From Lumbricus rubellus (Eukaryota; Annelida; Clitellata; Crassiclitellata; Lumbricidae): a DNA stretch of 64,000 bases. The position numbers were made by a program, and so were the translations under genes. Under the pieces are notes generated by a model. That model ran no database searches and was not told the origin of the DNA. It saw nothing but the letters and a program-made list of their open reading frames with translations. Location: positions 26,605,685-26,669,684 of the forward strand of contig OX243822.1 of NCBI GenBank assembly GCA_945859605.1, read 5' to 3'. This document shows positions 59,080 to 64,000 of this stretch, piece by piece (the stretch's first letter is position 1; each line of letters starts with the position of its first letter).

Positions 59080-59900
59080 CATCATATTTTATGATTCTTC
59101 TCTTCATTAATCTTGTCTTTCAGCAATAAAAGTCTAAAAACCATCACGTGCAGCAGGATAATCTACCACCATACGTTTAATACTTAAAATCGGAATAACG
59201 TATATGTGCATACGCGTGCCGTACGTACATGTACGTTATCGAAAGCAATAACGTAGTGGCCTATGCGTACATTAAAAATATAATTACAGTTGCACTGTTG
59301 CAGTGTGAATAAAATGTGTGGATGATAATTATATGAAAGAAACGGCATTCCATACGCACTTGCAGGCCCGCGTTTAGGAGAGTGCCAAGTTTGAAGAGGT
59401 CCGTACTTATAAACATTTGGTGAACCTGTGTGTTTTCAAAGGGGATATATTAGAGGATAACCATGCACAGAGCCCGGGTCCACACTGGTCATAGTGCGGA
59501 CATACATATAACGCAATTCCATCATCGCAGTTACTTTCTCGTTTACTTTACGAGTACGACGAATAAATTGTGTGGCGCACAATGACGAACATTAATTCAT
59601 TAATTCTTGTAATCACAGTATGTCACTAATTTTAATCTAGAATTATTATCATTGTTTTAGTCAAAATATGGATCGGTTTAGCTTTACAGTTTTAGCCTCT
59701 CTCTTTCTTCCCTTCTTCTCCGTTTTATTCCCTCTTTCTTCCCCTCTTTCGACCTACATTTCACCTTGACTCCCTCTCTACCTGGAAGTTCCCTTGCCAC
59801 TCAAAGGATCAAGGGCTCCACTAAAATTATTAATTTACTATGTGTCTGTGTTTATTATAATGAGTGTGTATATTTATACATATGCACATGCATGTATTTC
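59080..59900. other. unassigned stretch
   Basis: No gene or repeat boundary recognised. Confidence 0.5.
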
Positions 59901-59904
59901 TTAT

Positions 59905-59943
<39 letters not shown>

Positions 59944-59946
<3 letters not shown>

Positions 59947-60885
59947 GGCTGTTGTTCGATTAAAATTTTTAATCGAAATTAATCGTGCGATTAATTTTTT
60001 TAATCGCAATTAACGCCAAATTAATCGCAATACATTTCCGTCATATATATTAATCTTACTATTTTCTAAGGACCCCTGAAGCATATAATTTTAATGACTG
60101 ATTGCATTATTTATATTGCAAACATACTCAATAACCTTTGGCTTAGTAGGCTTAGGCCTATTCAATCTGCATTTAGTTTATTTAACAGTTTTGTATGAAA
60201 GACAGAATTGAATCGAAACACTGTTCAAATCAGTCAAAACCTCAAACCCCCGTTATTTTTTCATTTGAGCCACCTTTAATTAAAATGATATAGACCTAAA
60301 TGAAAATTAGACAACCGTTTTCTGACTATCAAAATTAATTATTTATTCAGCCAATTGTATATGCAGACCAGTTTATTTACATTGGTCGGTTCAAGGGATG
60401 CTCTTATTAATTAGTAACAGTAGGTCTACTAGATTTATATTGAACCTCATTATTTAGTCACAATTTTTCACAAGAGGTTGCGGTTCTTGCCAAACCTCGT
60501 CTCAGTTGTCCTTCGGTAAACATTTATCATTTGAAACCTGGATCCAATGGTCCTGGAGTTCAACCAATGTAGTCTGACGGGGTGAGGAAACAACTTTAGT
60601 GGACGATGCGATGCGGCCGATGTCGACGGCTCGTCGTTAGCGTTTGACGCATGTTAGGCGATAATTGAGCAAAGAATAGATACGATAATAGCCCACTCAA
60701 ATTCTTTTTGGGAATATTTGCCAAATAATGTATCACTAGTTTTAAGTATGAGCCTTTCGTTTAAACGAGTTTTTCTGCCTCTGATTCCATTTTAATCGCG
60801 TGCGATTAATGCGTTAAAAATTTTAATCGCAAAATTTTTTAACGCGTTAATCGCACGCGTTAACGCGATTAAATCAAGAGCTCTA
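59944..60885. mobile_element. hAT-like element H6 in a TA microsatellite
   Basis: Starts TAGGGCTGTTGTTCGATTAA and ends TTAAATCAAGAGCTCTA. Subterminal regions are full of ATTAATCG / CGATTAAT and a GCGTTAAC palindrome cluster (60795-60870). Inserted between (TA)n runs. No transposase. Confidence 0.75.
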
Positions 60886-61354
60886 ATTATATATATATAT
60901 ATATATATATATACATACACACACATATATATACATACACACACATATATATATATATCCAGAAGAGGTCGTTTCAACAGATCGACCCAGTCAGTTTTAC
61001 AACTTCCGTCACACACAAACCATTGTGGACTTGAGACCTCCGTTAAACTAACGCACAACTGTTGTATTGGCGTCAATCCAAACACGGCTGGTAGGACGGG
61101 TATAATCGAGTCTGGGAGGGAGGCGGGAAGTATGGGTGGGTTGGTGAGTGATGGGGGGTGTGCGGAAGCGGCACTTCTCCGCCCCGTCCAATTAGCTCTG
61201 CGTTGCACGAGATTTCGGGAAAATCACACAAAGGGTTCAACGACGATGACACGGACGCCCAAGAAAAGGGCAATTGAACGTAAACTCACCAAGGTCCAGG
61301 GCCTCCAAGCACTGTTAATATAATTAATAATTGTTGTATTCTATCTTATCTTAC

Positions 61355-61640
61355 GTGACCATTTATAGAGCGCTTATCGCAGCAAAAGCCTTTCAGAAGC
61401 GCTCCCAGTGCGTTCAACACCGAGAAAAAAGGCAAGTTTATAGACGAGAGAAAGACGAGGATACACTACCAGAAAGGATGGTAGAGCGAACAGATGGGGG
61501 AAGTCCATTCCATAGGGATGGACCAATGCAAGCAAAAATTCATATAGTGCAGTTCTCGGTTGTGAGGCCGTCCATCTGGAATGACATCTTCTCAAAGCTG
61601 CGTTTATCATATCTGACCAAATAAACTTTCTATTGTACAT
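61355..61640 (-). pseudogene. LINE C-terminal fragment
   Basis: Minus strand encodes KLAFFLGVERTGSASERLL and upstream relics such as HPYGMDFPHLFALPSFLV, the degenerate end of a CR1/L2-like LINE. Confidence 0.65.
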
Positions 61641-61659
61641 CTCCCCAATCTTACTCTTA

Positions 61660-61722
61660 AACCGTGGCTGGGAGCACTTCTGAGTAGATCTCTATCTTGA
61701 AGGGGCGCTATATAAATCCTTC
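61660..61722 (+). repeat. LINE 3' end, plus strand
   Basis: GGGAGCACTTCTGAGTAGAT then CTTGAAGGGGCGCTATATAA. The clearest copy of the tail shared with the SINE at 20510-20725. Confidence 0.75.
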
Positions 61723-61959
61723 TCCGAGGGTTGAGGCCTAGATGACCTACAGATTTCAAATGACATTTGCAAACAAACCTTCACTTAATTTTTACTTTGC
61801 ACCCATGCAGAGGGTGATCCGCAAGTAGAAACATATCCAATCAGTTTATACAGAAGTCCATGTGGGTGCGTATCCATGGAAGTAGTGTGTTTCAAGTTGA
61901 CCCAGTTTGTTTGTCCAAGGACTTCTATAATTATAATATCTTTGTTTGTCGTATGGAGC

Positions 61960-62500
61960 GGACATAGCAAAGCGATGAGGTCATATGGAAAGGGAGAGGG
62001 AGAGGGAAGGGGCAAATGGAAAGGGCAGAGGGAAAGGGGCAAAGGGCAAAAGGGTAACGGGCGAGGCAAGGGGTGTGGTGTGGTGGTAAAACGACAATGG
62101 GAACCGAAAGAAAGAAAGCGTGGGGTGAATACTGTATGATTGAAACTTGAAGGAAATGAGAAGAACTGGAATGGCTGAAGCGTGATGAAAGGCAGGGTTG
62201 ATAATGGGAGGATAAGACAGAATGGAATGAGGAGGAAGAGGGGAGTATGAGAATATGGGAGGAGCAGAAGGTGGAGAATGGGAGGAGGAGGGGGAGGAGT
62301 ATGGTGGTGGAGGAGAATGAGAATGGAAGGAGGAGGAGGACGATGACGAAGAGAACTAGGAGGAGGATAAAAAGGAGGGGAGAAGAAAAAGGAGGGGAGG
62401 ATGAGGATTAGAAAGGAGGAGGCAGCAAATGGTAGGACAGAGAATAATATTACTGGACAAAGATAAGAGTGAGAAAGAGAGAGACTGAGAGGAAGTGAAA
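61960..62500. repeat. purine-rich low-complexity region
   Basis: GGAGGAGAAGG-type sequence. The 241-codon minus-strand frame across it is Pro/Leu/Ser-rich and not a gene. Confidence 0.8.
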
Positions 62501-62509
62501 TCGGAAACA

Positions 62510-64000
62510 AAAGTCGAGAGAAAAACTAGGTTAATGACGAGATTCGTACATTCACAGTTTACAGGTCATGAACTCATACATCAAGCACTCACGCTAATCA
62601 ATAGGGTCCACACCAACCCAAACTACCCCTCTCCCCTTCTCCTTCCTCCAAACCCCTCTCTCCCCAATCCATCCACTTAAACCCTGGTCCAAAAACCCTC
62701 CTCACACCAAAACCTAAAACCATCTCGTTTACATTTTCGTTCACGCGTAACTAATTGGAATTCAAAACTGGCGGCGAATAAATTTACAATCCAAACAATG
62801 ATAAATAGGGTAGGGCCAGTTAAGTCAGACAGTCACGGGGGGAGGGGTTGGTGCGTTTCATCTATAAATACTGCCGCCTGTCTGCCTTAATTCGTCTGTC
62901 TATCTGTCTCTCTGTCAGTCTTTCTGAATGTATATTACCTCCTTGTTAGTCCGTCTGTCTATCTGTCTCTCTGTAAATCCCTCAGATTTTATATAATTAT
63001 GTCTCTCTATTAGATAGACATATATTAGTCCCTCTGCCTATCTCTTATAATATAGTCTGTCTGCCTATCTCTTAGTCTGTCTGCCTATCTTTTAGTCCGT
63101 CTGCCTATCTCTTAGTCCGTCAGCTTCCCTGTTAGCTATAGTTTCCTTGCCTGCCTACATTGCTGCTTGTCTGTCTGACTGTGTACTTGTCTATTTCATT
63201 GGCTGCCAACCAGCCTGCCTGCCTCTGTTTATGTCTGTCTCTGTTTATGTGCGTCTACTTGTCTGTCTGTCTGTGTCTGTCTATCTGCCTTGCTTCCTGT
63301 CTTCTCTGCCTGCTTATATACATGCCATGGTGCAGCATGGTTTACAGGAAAAAAGGCCAGCACAGTAATCTTTAGAAGAACTCCACCACTACCAGACCTG
63401 CAGTAATGCCAGTCCAAAGCTTCGAGAAAGAAGGAGGGCGACGTTAACCATGAATCTTAGAATTGACAGTGTCGTTAAACAGTGCTCAACTATAATAAGC
63501 CAACGCAGATAGAAGTTTATAAGCAGAATTATAATGATGGCAGTCCCTAAGGCAACCACCCCCCCCCCCCCCATACCCTCACCCTACCCCCAAGAGACTA
63601 CCATGGACATTGGTCATACGGTGTTTGCAACCTTTTCTTTTTATAGCCACGGTATACGAGGGTGGGTGGACAGTCTTCCCCTCACCATCTGGTCTTCCCA
63701 AAATCAGTGTGTACTCACTATACAGTCGAGTTTTAATATCGGGGAGAGAGGGGGGACAAAAACAAACATCTGCCTGTCAGAATACTAATTTCTATGGTGT
63801 TTACACGAAAAGAAGACATCAAATGCCGCCAACAACAGACATGAATTGAGATGATAATTTATCTTTTATTTATTTTTTATTCTTTATTTATCTCACTGGT
63901 CAAGCACCAATCAAAATTTAATGGCTGTCATCAATATCTTATGATGAACAACGATGATCTTTGTGATGATGTGATGACTAAGGACTAAGTGCTTCTGAAT
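62510..64000. other. unassigned right end
   Basis: CTGTCTAT repeats at 62880-63310 and the dispersed motif ATGCCAGTCC...GGGCGACGTTAA at 63408-63449. No coding exon recognised. Confidence 0.5.

Noticed and set aside
61287..61318. 22-nt minus-strand candidate exon (TGCTTGGAGGCCCTGGACCT) with AACAG and GTGAGT borders, as the missing exon before PH1
   Set aside because: The frame that reads CLEALDL ends in phase 1, but exon A requires phase 0; the in-phase reading has no family likeness.
61785..62510. 241-codon Pro/Leu/Ser-rich minus-strand frame
   Set aside because: Lies over purine-rich low-complexity DNA; no domain, and no splice sites that link it to the gene.

Overview
This window is nuclear DNA from an animal, most likely a marine invertebrate deuterostome such as an echinoderm. 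That placement is an inference from one invertebrate-style MPRIP/outspread gene with many short exons, very dense microsatellites, tRNA-headed SINEs, CR1/L2-like LINE tails and a strong excess of the palindrome TAGGCCTA. There are no bacterial features. Most long open frames here are translated microsatellites.

One real gene dominates. It lies on the minus strand from about 55.46 kb down to a stop codon at 19.05 kb. I could assemble 23 exons (about 2,250 codons) whose splice phases all agree. The product is an MPRIP (M-RIP, p116Rip) / outspread / TRIOBP family protein. In order it has a first PH domain (four exons), a Ser/Arg/Asn-rich linker, a second PH domain (possibly with an 18-nt microexon), a Ser/Pro-rich linker, a huge coiled coil carried mainly by one 809-codon exon, the conserved C-terminal coiled coil of the family, and an acidic tail ending in THV. 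The extreme N-terminus was not found and probably lies beyond 64 kb. In vertebrates this family links RhoA, F-actin and the myosin-binding subunit of myosin phosphatase.

Layout. 1-15.3 kb: intergenic, rich in transposons, with a GACG array, GAG/GAC and ATC arrays, SINEs, a 2-kb element inserted in TA repeats, and a nested block (9.6-13.85 kb) of at least five DNA-transposon-like elements, several with exact 8-bp target duplications. 15.3-19 kb: AT-rich, without a recognised gene. 19-55.5 kb: the MPRIP-like gene. Its introns hold minisatellites (12, 16, 18, 38 and about 40 bp units), a hAT-like insertion inside a minisatellite, LINE 3' ends, a 2.4-kb tandem duplication, a 5'-truncated LINE with a reverse transcriptase pseudogene, and a broken retroelement with a restriction-like endonuclease signature. 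55.5-64 kb: upstream sequence with GT, CTGT and TA microsatellites, another TA-embedded transposon and LINE 3' ends.

I do not see a new enzymatic system. The most distinctive signals are the modular exon structure of the MPRIP-like gene (a run of phase-0 exons including the 809-codon exon and a possible PH-domain microexon), the precisely bounded nested transposons, a SINE sharing its 3' end with a local LINE, a short core (AAAGGTGTCTAA) conserved across otherwise divergent repeats, and the regional excess of TAGGCCTA.
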